From Pseudomonas paralcaligenes (GTDB lineage Bacteria; Pseudomonadota; Gammaproteobacteria; Pseudomonadales; Pseudomonadaceae), in contig NZ_BPFX01000004.1 in assembly GCF_019655855.1 (NCBI RefSeq), forward strand, positions 124,001 through 188,000: DNA of 64,000 bases, read 5' to 3'. Each line of letters begins with the position of its first letter. Position 1 is the stretch's first letter. Of this stretch, positions 24,687 through 34,693 are shown one piece after another. Made by a program: the position numbers and the translations under genes. The notes beneath the pieces are model-generated. The model saw only the letters and a list, made by a program, of their open reading frames with translations. It had not been told where the DNA came from and searched no databases.

Positions 24687-24857
24687 ATGGACAAGGAAAC
24701 GAGTGAGAGGAACGCGCGTATACGCGATCTTTCCCGACGCACCCTGGAAGCGCTGTCGGCGCTCATCGAGCGGGTGCATGACCCGGTCGCCAGGGCGCGC
24801 CTGGAGCAGCACCAGGCGCGGCTGCGCAAGCGTCTGGAAGAAAGGCGGCGGCACTAG
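24687..24857 (+). CDS. Small charged helical protein, 56 residues
   Basis: A short gene with a strong Shine-Dalgarno (AGGAGG at 24672-24677, nine bases before ATG). It encodes 56 residues beginning MDKETSERNARIRDLSRRTL and ending in a run of Arg/Glu (KRLEERRRH). It is predicted to be almost wholly alpha-helical and highly charged, with about 16 Arg/Lys and 10 Asp/Glu. It could be a partner or antagonist of the divergent XRE-like regulator, or a nucleic-acid-binding peptide. Codon use is typical for the window, which supports it being a real gene. No family is recognised. Confidence 0.65.
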   Translation: MDKETSERNARIRDLSRRTLEALSALIERVHDPVARARLEQHQARLRKRLEERRRH

Positions 24858-24869
24858 CCGCCTAGCGCT

Positions 24870-25535
24870 TCACCCCGACAGTACCGCCGCCATCGGCACG
24901 TGCAGGCGCGCCAGCAGCGCCTGCACGGCGTCGCGCGCCGACTCGGTGACATGGCCGCTCTCCAGCGCCAGGATCTGGTAGATGCCGCGACGCATCAGCT
25001 CCTCGCTGAGGTCGCCGGGGTTGCTGCGGATGGTGCACAGGAAGCGCACCCAGGAGGTCAGGATGATCCAGCTGTTGAGGGTCAGCGCCTCGATCTGCTG
25101 CTCGTCCATGGCCAGGATGTCGGCGGCGACGAAGCCCTGGTAGATGTCCGAGGCCGCCCGCAGGCAGCGGTGGGCGAAGGCACGGTAGCGCTCGGCCAGC
25201 TCCAGGTCGCTTTCCAGCAGGTGCTCCAGGTCGCGGTGCAGGAAGCGGTAGTGCCACATGGCCGCCAGCAGCGCCTCCAGGTAGAAGGTCTTGTCCTCCA
25301 CCGTCAGCGCGCGACCCTCGGGCAGGCGCAGGAAGGTGTCGACCCGGCTTTCGTACTCGGCGAACAGCTCGGCGATGATCGCCTGCTTGTTGCGGAAGTG
25401 GTAGTACAGGTTGCCCGGCGAGATGCCCAGGTGCGCGGCGATGTGGTTGGTGGTGACACTGCGCTCGCCCTGGGCGTTGAACAGCTCCAGGCTGGCTTCG
25501 ACGATGCGGTCGCGGGTCTTGTTCTTCGGGGCCAT
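24870..25535 (-). CDS. TetR-family transcriptional regulator
   Basis: Repressor-type regulator of 221 residues. The N-terminal TetR DNA-binding domain is clear: RDRIVEASLELFNAQGERSV, TTNHIAAHLGISPGNLYYHF (recognition helix) and RNKQAIIAELF. The C-terminal part (residues 70-221) is all-helical and should bind an effector. It is divergent from the aldehyde dehydrogenase gene, with a perfect 20-bp palindrome between them, so it most likely represses the aldehyde dehydrogenase / GMC operon and perhaps itself. Given the targets, an aldehyde, alcohol or fatty-acyl effector is plausible; this is inference. Confidence 0.9.
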   Translation of the reverse strand: MAPKNKTRDRIVEASLELFNAQGERSVTTNHIAAHLGISPGNLYYHFRNKQAIIAELFAEYESRVDTFLRLPEGRALTVEDKTFYLEALLAAMWHYRFLHRDLEHLLESDLELAERYRAFAHRCLRAASDIYQGFVAADILAMDEQQIEALTLNSWIILTSWVRFLCTIRSNPGDLSEELMRRGIYQILALESGHVTESARDAVQALLARLHVPMAAVLSG

Positions 25536-25608
25536 GGTTCGGCTCGGCGCGAGAAAAGGGACAAAAGTACAGGGAAGCGGCCGATCTGACGACCGGCGCG
25601 GTCCGTGA

Positions 25609-25637
25609 TTGACAGTTTAGAGCAATTACTCTAAAAA
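25609..25637 (+). promoter_or_regulatory. Aldehyde dehydrogenase promoter with TetR operator palindrome
   Basis: A consensus -35 TTGACA (25609-25614), a 17-bp spacer, and a weak -10 TAAAAA (25632-25637). The spacer and -10 are covered by a perfect inverted repeat TTTAGAG-CAATTA-CTCTAAA (25616-25635). A bound dimer would block RNA polymerase, consistent with repression by the divergent TetR protein. Confidence 0.7.
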
Positions 25638-25681
25638 TCGACTTCACCCAATCCGCCGTTCCTTCGAGAGGACGCTCCGCC

Positions 25682-27112
25682 ATGGTCGCCGACGTTGCCT
25701 ATCTCCAACAAAACCAACAACAGATAGACGCCCTGGAGCCGCTGCTGGCCGCCCAGCGCGCCGCCTACCGCGCCAACCCGATGCCGTCGGCCGAGCAGCG
25801 CCGCGCCTGGCTCAAGGCCCTGCGCGAGCTGATCCTGAGCGAGCAGCAGGCGCTGGTCGAGGCGGTGTCCCGCGATTTCAGCAACCGCGCCGCCAACGAG
25901 ACCCTGCTGGCCGAGATCATGCCCAGCCTGCACGGCATCGACTACACCAGCAAGCGCCTGGGCAAGTGGATGAAGCCGTCGCGGCGCAGCGTCGGCGCGG
26001 CCTTCCAGCCGGCCTCGGCGCGGGTGGTGTACCAGCCGCTCGGCGTGGTCGGCGTGATCGTGCCGTGGAACTACCCGCTGTACCTGGCCTTCGGCCCGCT
26101 GATCGGCGCCCTGGGCGCCGGCAACCGGGTGATGATCAAGATGAGCGAGTCGACCCCGGCCACCTCGCAGCTGGTCAAGGACCTGCTCGCGCGCATCTTC
26201 CCCGAGGACCACGTGGCCGTGGTGCTGGGCGAAGCCGAGGTCGGCCAGGCGTTCTCGCGCCTGCCCCTCGATCACCTGCTGTTCACCGGCGCCACCAGCA
26301 TCGGCAAGCACGTGATGCGCGCCGCCGCCGAGAACCTGGTGCCGGTCACCCTGGAGCTGGGTGGCAAGTCGCCGGCCATCGTCTCCGCCGACGTTCCGCT
26401 GGAAGACGCCGCCGAGCGCATCGCCTTCGGCAAGACCATGAACGCCGGGCAGACCTGCGTGGCGCCGGACTACGTGCTGGTGCCGGAGGAGCGCGTCGAG
26501 GGCTTCGTCGCCGCCTACCGCGCCACCGTGCAGCGCTTCTATCCGAAGCTGGAAAACAACCCGGACTACACCGCCATCATCAACGAGCGCCAGCTGTCGC
26601 GCCTCAAGGGCTACATCACCGACGCCGAGGCCAAGGGCGCGCAGCTGGTGCCGCTGTTCCCCGGCGACCAGGGCCGTCGCCTGGCCCACAGCCTGGTGCT
26701 CAACGTCTCCGACGAGATGAAGCTGATGCAGGAGGAAATCTTCGGCCCGCTGCTGCCCGTGGTGCCGTACAAGCGCCTGGAAGATGCATTCGCCTATATC
26801 AACGACCGCCCGCGCCCGCTGGCGCTGTACTACTTCGGCTACGACAAGGGCGAGCAGCAGCGCGTGCTGCACGAGACCCACTCCGGCGGCGCCTGCATCA
26901 ACGACACCCTGCTGCACGTGCCTCAAGACGACATGCCGTTCGGCGGCATCGGCCCGTCCGGCATGGGCCACTACCACGGCCACGAGGGCTTCCTGACCTT
27001 CAGCAAGGCCAAGGGCGTGCTGATCAAGCAGCGCTTCAACGCCGCGCGCTTCATCTACCCGCCCTACGGCACCGCGATCCAGAAGCTGATCCACAAGCTG
27101 TTCATCCGCTGA
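25682..27112 (+). CDS. Coniferyl-aldehyde-dehydrogenase-like aldehyde dehydrogenase
   Basis: NAD(P)-dependent aldehyde dehydrogenase of 476 residues, closest in overall features to the CalB (coniferyl aldehyde dehydrogenase) group, which also acts on aliphatic aldehydes. The Rossmann part has PWNYPLYLAFGPLIGALGAGN; LELGGKSP supplies the general base Glu225, and AGQTCVAPDY carries catalytic Cys259. The C-terminal segment after LIKQRF is hydrophobic and basic (FIYPPYGTAIQKLIHKLFIR), a possible membrane-association tail as in fatty-aldehyde dehydrogenases. First gene of a unit with a Tat-signal protein (eight bases downstream) and a GMC oxidoreductase, suggesting oxidation of an alcohol through aldehyde to acid. 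Confidence 0.9.
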   Translation: MVADVAYLQQNQQQIDALEPLLAAQRAAYRANPMPSAEQRRAWLKALRELILSEQQALVEAVSRDFSNRAANETLLAEIMPSLHGIDYTSKRLGKWMKPSRRSVGAAFQPASARVVYQPLGVVGVIVPWNYPLYLAFGPLIGALGAGNRVMIKMSESTPATSQLVKDLLARIFPEDHVAVVLGEAEVGQAFSRLPLDHLLFTGATSIGKHVMRAAAENLVPVTLELGGKSPAIVSADVPLEDAAERIAFGKTMNAGQTCVAPDYVLVPEERVEGFVAAYRATVQRFYPKLENNPDYTAIINERQLSRLKGYITDAEAKGAQLVPLFPGDQGRRLAHSLVLNVSDEMKLMQEEIFGPLLPVVPYKRLEDAFAYINDRPRPLALYYFGYDKGEQQRVLHETHSGGACINDTLLHVPQDDMPFGGIGPSGMGHYHGHEGFLTFSKAKGVLIKQRFNAARFIYPPYGTAIQKLIHKLFIR

Positions 27113-27120
27113 GGCCCGCC

Positions 27121-27666
27121 ATGACCGATCTCTCCACCGCCGCGCCGCCGCTGTCGCGCCGCGGCCTGCTCAAGGTCGGCCTGCTCGGCGGCGCCTTCCT
27201 CGCCACCGCGGGGGTCACCGCCAGCCTCAGCGGCTGCTCCAGCGATGGCGCGGCCGCCGGCTTCTCGGTGCTGCGCACCAGCGACCTGCCCAGCCTGCGC
27301 GCCATCGTCCCGGTGATGCTGGAGGGCGCGGTAGAACCGGGCGCCATGCAGGCGGCGGTGGACGCCACCGTGCAGGGCATCGACCGCAACCTGGGCTACC
27401 TCTCGCCCGAACTGCTCAAGCTCACCCAGCAGTTGCTGGACGTGCTGGCCATGGCCGTCACCCGCGGCCCGCTGACCGGCATCTGGGGCAGTTGGGAAAA
27501 CGCCAGCGCGGAGGACGTGCGCCGCTTCCTCGACCGCTGGGAGCACAGCTCGCTGGACCTGCTGCGCATGGGCCACGCCTCGCTGCTGCAGCTGGTGCTG
27601 ATGGCCTGGTATGCGCGGCCGCAGTCGTGGGCCCATTGCGGCTACCCCGGCCCGCCGAGGTTCTGA
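27121..27666 (+). CDS. Twin-arginine signal protein, probable small partner of GMC oxidoreductase
   Basis: Protein of 181 residues with a Tat signal (SRRGLLKVGLLGGAFLATAG at residues 12-31) and a Cys at the end of the hydrophobic stretch (SLSGCSS), so it could be an exported lipoprotein. The rest is helical with a conserved-looking C-terminus, LMAWYARPQSWAHCGYPGPP. It sits between the aldehyde dehydrogenase and GMC oxidoreductase genes. By analogy with the Tat-exported small subunits of membrane gluconate and sorbitol dehydrogenases it may carry its cytosolically folded GMC partner across the membrane; that is inference. Confidence 0.75.
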   Translation: MTDLSTAAPPLSRRGLLKVGLLGGAFLATAGVTASLSGCSSDGAAAGFSVLRTSDLPSLRAIVPVMLEGAVEPGAMQAAVDATVQGIDRNLGYLSPELLKLTQQLLDVLAMAVTRGPLTGIWGSWENASAEDVRRFLDRWEHSSLDLLRMGHASLLQLVLMAWYARPQSWAHCGYPGPPRF

Positions 27667-27672
27667 CGGCCG

Positions 27673-27780
27673 GCTGCGCGTCGGCCAGGCGTCGTTGCAA
27701 GTGCGCTCGGACAGGTCATTTACAACTCGTAAACTCCCCGTCCTCGCGCACTTGCGCCTAGCCTGACTCTAGCTCGCTCG
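27673..27780 (+). repeat. Long hairpin element, copy D
   Basis: Begins seven bases after the stop of the Tat-signal gene with GCTGCGCGTCGGCCAGGCG and ends CTCTAGCTCGCTCG. The core on the reverse strand is GTTTAC-GAGTT-GTAAATGA. The arms TTGCAAGTGCGCTCGGAC (27696) and GTCCTCGCGCACTTGC (27740) are complementary apart from small bulges. Same orientation relative to its upstream gene as copies A, B and C. Confidence 0.78.
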
Positions 27781-27826
27781 GCCTCGACTCCGAGCACAAC
27801 GACAAGAACAAGAAAGAGAGCCTGAA

Positions 27827-29419
27827 ATGCCTGTACCCGATAGCTTCCGCGAAGGCATCGCCCGCGGCTGGACCACCTACGACGGCTCGCGCCTGGACAA
27901 GGACCTGCTGCTGGAGGCCGACGTCGCCATCATCGGCAGCGGCGCCGGCGGCGGCACCACGGCGGAAATCCTCAGCGCCGCCGGGCTCAAGGTGCTGCTG
28001 ATCGAGGAAGGCCCGCTGAAGACCAGCAGCGACTTCAAGATGCAGGAGGCCGACGCCTACCCGCAGCTGTACCAGGAAGGCATCGGCCGGATGAGCAAGG
28101 ACGGCGCCATCACCATCATGCAGGGCCGCGCTGTGGGCGGCACCACCCTGGTCAACTGGACCTCCAGCTTCCGCACCCCGGAGCCGACCCTGGCGCACTG
28201 GGCCGAGGCCCATGGCGTGCAGGGCCACAGCGCCGCCGAGATGGCGCCCTGGTTCGAGAAAATGGAACAGCGCCTGGGCGTGGCGCCCTGGGCCATCCCG
28301 CCGAACCCGAACAACGCGGTGATCAGCGCCGGCTGCGAGAAGCTCGGCTACGCCTGGCACATCATCCCGCGCAACGTGCGCGGCTGCTGGAACCTGGGCT
28401 ACTGCGGCATGGGCTGCCCGGTCAACGCCAAGCAGTCGATGCTGGTCACCACCATTCCCGCCGCGCTCGACAAGGGCGGCGCCCTGCTCTACCTGGCCCG
28501 CGCCGAGCGCCTGCTGCACGACGGCGAGCACGTCACCGGCCTGGAGTGCCTGGGCATGGACGAGCGCGCGGTGGCGCCCAACGGCCGGCGCATCATGGTC
28601 AAGGCGCGCCACTACGTGCTGGCCGGCGGCGGCATCAACTCGCCGGCGCTGCTGCTGCGCTCCCAGGCGCCGGACCCGCATGAGCGGGCCGGCAAACGCA
28701 CCTTCCTGCACGTGGTGAACTTCTCCGCGGCGCAGTTCGAGCAGATGATCGCTCCCTTCTACGGCGCACCGCAGTCGGTCTACTCCGACCACTTCCAGTG
28801 GAACGACGGCACCACCGGGCAGATGTCCTACAAGCTGGAAGTACCGCCGCTGCACCCAGCCCTGGCGGCCACCCTGCTCGGCCGCTTCGGCGTCGACAAC
28901 GCCCTGCGCATGGAGCAGCTGCCGCACACCAACGTGATGCTGGCGCTGATGCGCGACGGCTTCCACCCGGACAGCGCCGAGGGCACCGTGGAGCTGCGCG
29001 GCGACGGCACGCCGGTGCTCGACTACCGTATGACCGACTACACCTGGGACGGCATCCGCCGGGCCTTCCACAGCATGGCCGAGATCCAGTTCGCCGCCGG
29101 CGCCAAGGCGGTGCTGCCGGTGCACGCCCAGGCCGACTACGCGAAGACCCTGGCCGAGGCCCGGGCGCTGATCGACCGCCTCGACCTGCGCCTTTACCAG
29201 ACCCGCCTGGGCAGCGCCCACGTGATGGGCGGCTGCGCCATGGGCGAGGACCCGAGGCAGGCGGTCACCGACAGCCTCGGGCGTCACCACCAGCTGGAGA
29301 ACCTGTCGATCCACGACGGCTCGCTGTTCCCCACCAGCATCGGCGCCAACCCGCAGCTGTCGATATACGGCCTCACCGCCAAGCTCTCGACCCTGCTGGC
29401 CGAACGCCTGAAGGCCTGA
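27827..29419 (+). CDS. GMC-family FAD-dependent oxidoreductase
   Basis: Flavoprotein of 530 residues. The FAD-binding motif ADVAIIGSGAGGGTTAEILS is at residues 31-50, followed by the GMC signatures GRAVGGTTLVNW and AGGGINSPALLL. The C-terminus has HVMGGCAMGEDP and FPTSIGANPQLSIYGLTAKL, containing the conserved active-site His and Asn region. There is a Cys-rich insertion (GCWNLGYCGMGCPVNAK) like those in long-chain alcohol and sugar-alcohol dehydrogenases of this family. It is last in the aldehyde dehydrogenase / Tat-protein unit, separated by hairpin element D. Likely oxidises an alcohol to the aldehyde used by the upstream dehydrogenase; the substrate is unknown. Confidence 0.88.
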   Translation: MPVPDSFREGIARGWTTYDGSRLDKDLLLEADVAIIGSGAGGGTTAEILSAAGLKVLLIEEGPLKTSSDFKMQEADAYPQLYQEGIGRMSKDGAITIMQGRAVGGTTLVNWTSSFRTPEPTLAHWAEAHGVQGHSAAEMAPWFEKMEQRLGVAPWAIPPNPNNAVISAGCEKLGYAWHIIPRNVRGCWNLGYCGMGCPVNAKQSMLVTTIPAALDKGGALLYLARAERLLHDGEHVTGLECLGMDERAVAPNGRRIMVKARHYVLAGGGINSPALLLRSQAPDPHERAGKRTFLHVVNFSAAQFEQMIAPFYGAPQSVYSDHFQWNDGTTGQMSYKLEVPPLHPALAATLLGRFGVDNALRMEQLPHTNVMLALMRDGFHPDSAEGTVELRGDGTPVLDYRMTDYTWDGIRRAFHSMAEIQFAAGAKAVLPVHAQADYAKTLAEARALIDRLDLRLYQTRLGSAHVMGGCAMGEDPRQAVTDSLGRHHQLENLSIHDGSLFPTSIGANPQLSIYGLTAKLSTLLAERLKA

Positions 29420-29450
29420 GTGCGGGATGATCGGTAGAGCGGTGCTGCGT

Positions 29451-30856
<1,406 letters not shown>

Positions 30857-30924
30857 AACACCCCCACGCCCCATCGCGGGTCGATCTCCGCTAGGCTTCA
30901 AGCCTGCCAAGCCGGATCGATCCC

Positions 30925-32604
30925 ATGCCGTTCAAGCCCCTTCTCGCCTGCCTGCTGCTGAGCGGCGCCCTCGCCGCCCAGGCCGCGCCACGCCCCGAGC
31001 AGGCCGCCGTCGCCAGCGCCCACCCCGCCGCCACCGTGGCCGGCCTGGAAACCCTGGCCCACGGCGGCAACGCCTTCGACGCCGCGGTGGCCATCGCCGC
31101 CGCCCTGGCGGTGGCCGAGCCTTATGGCTCGGGTCTCGGCGGCGGAGGTTTCTTCCTGCTGCGCCAGGCTGGAGAGCCGCCGACCTACCACTTCATCGAC
31201 GCCCGCGAGCGCGCCCCGGCGGCGGCCGGCCCCGACCTCTACCGGCGCAACGGCACGGTGCAGCGCGAGCTGTCGCTGAACGGCCCGCTGGCCGCCGCCA
31301 TTCCCGGCCTGCCGGCGGCGCTGGACCACCTGGCCCGGCACTACGGCACGCTGCCGCTGAGCGATTCGCTGACGCCCGCCATCCGCTTGGCCCGCGACGG
31401 CGTCGGCATAGACCGCATCTACCGCGAACGCGCCGAATGGCGCCTGCAGGCCCTGCAGCAGGACCCGACCAGCGCCGCCATCTTCCTCGACCAGAACCGT
31501 GTGCCGCCGCTGCACGGTCTGCTGCGCCAGCCGGCCCTGGCGCGCACCCTGGAGCGCCTGGCCAAGGACGGGCACGCCGGCTTCTACCAGGGCGAGACGG
31601 CGCGCCTGCTGCTGGAGGGCGTGACGGCCGGCGGCGGCGTGTGGAGCGCCCGCGACCTGCGCGACTACCGGGTGGTCGAGCGCCAGCCGCTGCGCGTCGG
31701 CCTGGACGGCGGCCGCGAGCTGATCGGCGCACCGCCGCCCTCGGCCGGCGGCGTGGCCCTGGCCCAGAGCCTGCAGATGCTGCAGCAGCTGCCCTGGCAG
31801 AAGGCCGGCGCCGTGCAGCGCAGCCACTACGTGGTCGAGACCCTGCGCCGCGCCTACCGCGACCGCGGCCTGCTGGGCGACCCGGACCATGTGCGCAACC
31901 CGCTGCCGCAGTTGCTCGCCCCCAACTACCTGCGTGGCCTGGCCAAGGGCATCGCCCTGCAGAGCGCCACGCCCAGCGCCAGCCTGCCGCCGGCGCCGGC
32001 CTGGCGCGAGGGCGACCACACCACCCACTTCACCGTGCTCGACGGCGAGGGCAACGCGGTGGCCGCCACCCTGTCGATCAACCTGCCGTTCGGCGCCGCC
32101 TTCACCGCGCCCGGCACCGGCGTGGTGCTGAACAACGAGATGGACGACTTTGCCGCCGACCCCAAGGGCAGCAACGTCTACGGCCTGGCCAGCAGCCAGG
32201 CCAACGCCGTCGCCCCGGGCAAGCGGCCGCTGTCGAGCATGAGCCCGACCTTCATCGAGAGCGAGCAGGAACTGGCCTCGTTCGGCACGCCGGGCGGCAG
32301 CCGCATCCCCAGCATGGTGCTGCTGGCGGTGCTCGACTACCTGGACGGCAAGCCGGTGCAACAGTGGACGGCCACCCCGCGCTACCACCACCAGTACCTG
32401 CCGGACGTGATCGAGTACGAGCCGGACGCCTTCGGCCCCGGCCAGCTGAGCGGCCTGGAGATGCGCGGCCATCGTCTCAAGCGGGTCGAGCGCGGCTTCG
32501 GCAACCAGCAGGTGCTGCTGTGGCACAAGCGCAGCGGCCAGGTGGAGGCGGCCAGCGACCCACGGGGCGTGGGCCGCGCCGCGCTGCTGAAGCAGGCGGA
32601 CTGA
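30925..32604 (+). CDS. ggt: Gamma-glutamyltranspeptidase
   Basis: Periplasmic N-terminal-nucleophile hydrolase that cleaves glutathione and transfers gamma-glutamyl groups. It has 559 residues including a signal peptide (residues 1-21, ending AAQAAP). The autoprocessing site is GDHTTHFTVLD, with Thr366 as the new N-terminal nucleophile, splitting the chain into subunits of about 345 and 193 residues. The substrate-binding Arg is in IDARERAP, and the C-terminal oxyanion-type segment is FGTPGGSRIPSMVL; SSMSPTFI precedes it. It is convergent with the Na/Pi transporter, with one base between the stop codons. Confidence 0.94.
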   Translation: MPFKPLLACLLLSGALAAQAAPRPEQAAVASAHPAATVAGLETLAHGGNAFDAAVAIAAALAVAEPYGSGLGGGGFFLLRQAGEPPTYHFIDARERAPAAAGPDLYRRNGTVQRELSLNGPLAAAIPGLPAALDHLARHYGTLPLSDSLTPAIRLARDGVGIDRIYRERAEWRLQALQQDPTSAAIFLDQNRVPPLHGLLRQPALARTLERLAKDGHAGFYQGETARLLLEGVTAGGGVWSARDLRDYRVVERQPLRVGLDGGRELIGAPPPSAGGVALAQSLQMLQQLPWQKAGAVQRSHYVVETLRRAYRDRGLLGDPDHVRNPLPQLLAPNYLRGLAKGIALQSATPSASLPPAPAWREGDHTTHFTVLDGEGNAVAATLSINLPFGAAFTAPGTGVVLNNEMDDFAADPKGSNVYGLASSQANAVAPGKRPLSSMSPTFIESEQELASFGTPGGSRIPSMVLLAVLDYLDGKPVQQWTATPRYHHQYLPDVIEYEPDAFGPGQLSGLEMRGHRLKRVERGFGNQQVLLWHKRSGQVEAASDPRGVGRAALLKQAD

Positions 32605-32605
32605 G

Positions 32606-34444
32606 CTATTCGAGGATGATCAGCGGGCCGCTCTCCGGCTCGACCTGGCGCAGGCCGTGCAGCGGCCCCTGCTCCTCGGCCAGCAACAGGACGTTGCGCA
32701 GGCTCTGGAAGATGCGCCCGACGTAGCCCAGGTCGTTCATCAGCGAACTGGTCTGCAGGCCGTCCAGCTGGCCCTGGCGGACCAGGGCGAACAGCCGCTC
32801 GCGATAGACCCGGTCGAACTCCGCCGCCTCGTCGTCCAGCATGCGCAGGCGCGCGCTCCAGGCCTCGTCGCTGACATCCAGGCGGGACAGCTCGTAGAGT
32901 TCGTGCAGCAGCGCCAGCAGGTGGCCGCGCAGCTCGACGTACGCCGAGCGCACGGTGGACGGCTCCTGGCGCAGGTACAGGCCCAGGTTCTTCTGCAGGT
33001 GCTTGGCGTCCTTGACCGCGTCCACCAGCTGCAGCGCGGCGAGCTGGCCGGCCATCCAGAACTGCCGGTGCGCCTCGTCCAGCGGCAGCTCCAGGCGCCC
33101 CATGAAGCTCAGCAGGTCGCCGTACACGCCCTTGATGTGCCGCTGGTACAGCGCCTCGGCCTCCAGCGCGTGGGAATCGGGGGCGGCGCGCAGCAGCGCC
33201 TCGTCGCCGCGCACCCGGGCCAACTGGTCCACCGGCAGGTACAGGGCGTGGCAGATCACTTCCAGGCTTAGCCGGCTGAGGTGGCGCAGCTCGCGCATCA
33301 CCGCGCTGGCGGCGGCGTCCACCGAGTCCAGCGCCTGATCGTTGAGGTAGCGCGCGCGGGTGCGCGGGAACTCCTGCGGGCCTGGGGTGGCCAGCTCGGT
33401 GATCAGCACCTGCGGCTCGGCCTTCTCCGGCAGCCAGCGCAGCAGCAGCCGGGCGAGCTGCCCCTGCCAGGGCCAGAACAGCAGCACGCCGAAGGCGTTG
33501 AACAGGCTGTGGAACAGGGCCAGCTGGATCAGGCTGTTGTTGCCCAGCCCGACCAGCCCGGTGAGCCACTGCACCAGCCAGGTGAGCGGGGTGAGCAGGA
33601 GGAAGGCGAGCAGCGCGGTGACCACGTTGAACAGCACATGGGCCAGCGCCAGGCGCTGGCCGCTGCGGTTGCCGCCGAGGGAGCCGACGATCGCGGTGCT
33701 GACGCTGCTGCCGACGTTGGAGCCGATGGCGATGGCCAGGCTCTGGCCCAGTTCCAACTGGCCGCTGGCCAGCGCCGCCAGGGTCAGCATCAGCGTGGCG
33801 TGGCTGGATTGCAGCACCACCGTCGCCACCAGGCCGATCAGGGTGAACAGCAGTTGCCCGGACAGCCCCTCCGCCCGGTAGATGGCCAGGTCCATATCGC
33901 CGCCGAAACTGGAGAAGCCGTCCTTGATCTGGTCGATGCCGAGGAAGATGAAGGCGATGCCCAGCACGATGCGCCCGGCCGCCTTGCTCTTCGCCCCGTT
34001 GAAACCGGCCAGCACGCCGAACACCAGCAGCGGCAGGGCCAGCGGGCTGAGGCTGAGGTCCTGCCCGGCCAGCGCCAGCAGCCAGATGCCGCTGGTGGCG
34101 CCGAGGTTGGCGCCGAACAGGATGGCGATGCCGCCGGCCAGCTGGATCAGGCCGGTACTGATGAAGGCGATGGTCAGCAGCGATACCAGGGTGCTCGACT
34201 GCAGCAGCATGGTGCCGCCGACGCCGAACAGCATGGCCTTGCCCGAGGTGGCCGTGCTGCGGCCGAGCAGCTGTTCCAGCTTGCCGCCCGCCAACTGGCG
34301 CAGGCCCTCCTCCAGACACTGCATGCCGAACAGGAACAGGGCCAAGCCGGCGCACAGCTGCAGCCAGCCGGCGCTGCTCCAGAAAGACCAGGCCAGGCCG
34401 CCCGCCAACAGCGCCAGCAGGCTCGCACGTCCGAATGGGTTCAC
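32606..34444 (-). CDS. Na/Pi cotransporter family protein with PhoU-like tail
   Basis: Membrane protein of 612 residues of the NptA/PNaS family. The first about 340 residues hold two inverted repeats with the signature QSS motifs (TMLLQSSTLVSLL and VVLQSSHATLML) and about eight to nine TM segments. Residues 380-600 are a soluble helical PhoU-like domain (LDSVDAAASAVMRELRHLSR onward), the usual layout of bacterial members. It probably moves phosphate or a related anion with sodium; the direction is not evident. The gene starts at ATG 34444, close to a palindromic repeat. Confidence 0.88.
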   Translation of the reverse strand: MNPFGRASLLALLAGGLAWSFWSSAGWLQLCAGLALFLFGMQCLEEGLRQLAGGKLEQLLGRSTATSGKAMLFGVGGTMLLQSSTLVSLLTIAFISTGLIQLAGGIAILFGANLGATSGIWLLALAGQDLSLSPLALPLLVFGVLAGFNGAKSKAAGRIVLGIAFIFLGIDQIKDGFSSFGGDMDLAIYRAEGLSGQLLFTLIGLVATVVLQSSHATLMLTLAALASGQLELGQSLAIAIGSNVGSSVSTAIVGSLGGNRSGQRLALAHVLFNVVTALLAFLLLTPLTWLVQWLTGLVGLGNNSLIQLALFHSLFNAFGVLLFWPWQGQLARLLLRWLPEKAEPQVLITELATPGPQEFPRTRARYLNDQALDSVDAAASAVMRELRHLSRLSLEVICHALYLPVDQLARVRGDEALLRAAPDSHALEAEALYQRHIKGVYGDLLSFMGRLELPLDEAHRQFWMAGQLAALQLVDAVKDAKHLQKNLGLYLRQEPSTVRSAYVELRGHLLALLHELYELSRLDVSDEAWSARLRMLDDEAAEFDRVYRERLFALVRQGQLDGLQTSSLMNDLGYVGRIFQSLRNVLLLAEEQGPLHGLRQVEPESGPLIILE

Positions 34445-34554
34445 AGCGTCGCTCCCTTATGCGTTTCGCGCATATTAATGGCACAGCCGCTGGCGGAGCT
34501 ACGAATGGGGGCGGCGGTGGGGCAAGACTCTGGAGCCCCCTGATGGAGCAGCTG

Positions 34555-34614
34555 GTGGGAGCGGCCTTGGCCGCGAAGCTGTTTAAGGCCCTTCGCGGCC
34601 AAGGCCGCTCCCAC
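34555..34614. repeat. GGAGCGG-type palindromic repeat
   Basis: GTGGGAGCGGCCTTGGCCGC and its perfect reverse complement flank a loop of about ten bases. It lies upstream of the Na/Pi gene and is nearly identical to the copy at 22989. Confidence 0.88.
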
Positions 34615-34644
34615 GAACGACACGAACACGAATCCGTAGTCATG

Positions 34645-34680
34645 AAAAAGCCCCCGGCACTTGCGTGCCGGAGGCTTTTT
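34645..34680 (-). terminator. Bidirectional intrinsic terminator
   Basis: AAAAAGCC-CCCGGCAC / GTGCCGG-AGGCTTTTT with a four-base loop and one mismatch. It lies 14 bp after the stop of the small secreted-protein gene on the minus strand. Confidence 0.85.
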
Positions 34681-34693
34681 GGCGGGAGGGGAA

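Noticed and set aside
33281..34543. 420-codon plus-strand frame over the Na/Pi transporter
   Set aside because: Gln/Ala/Gly-rich antisense translation without motifs; the minus strand encodes a clear transporter.
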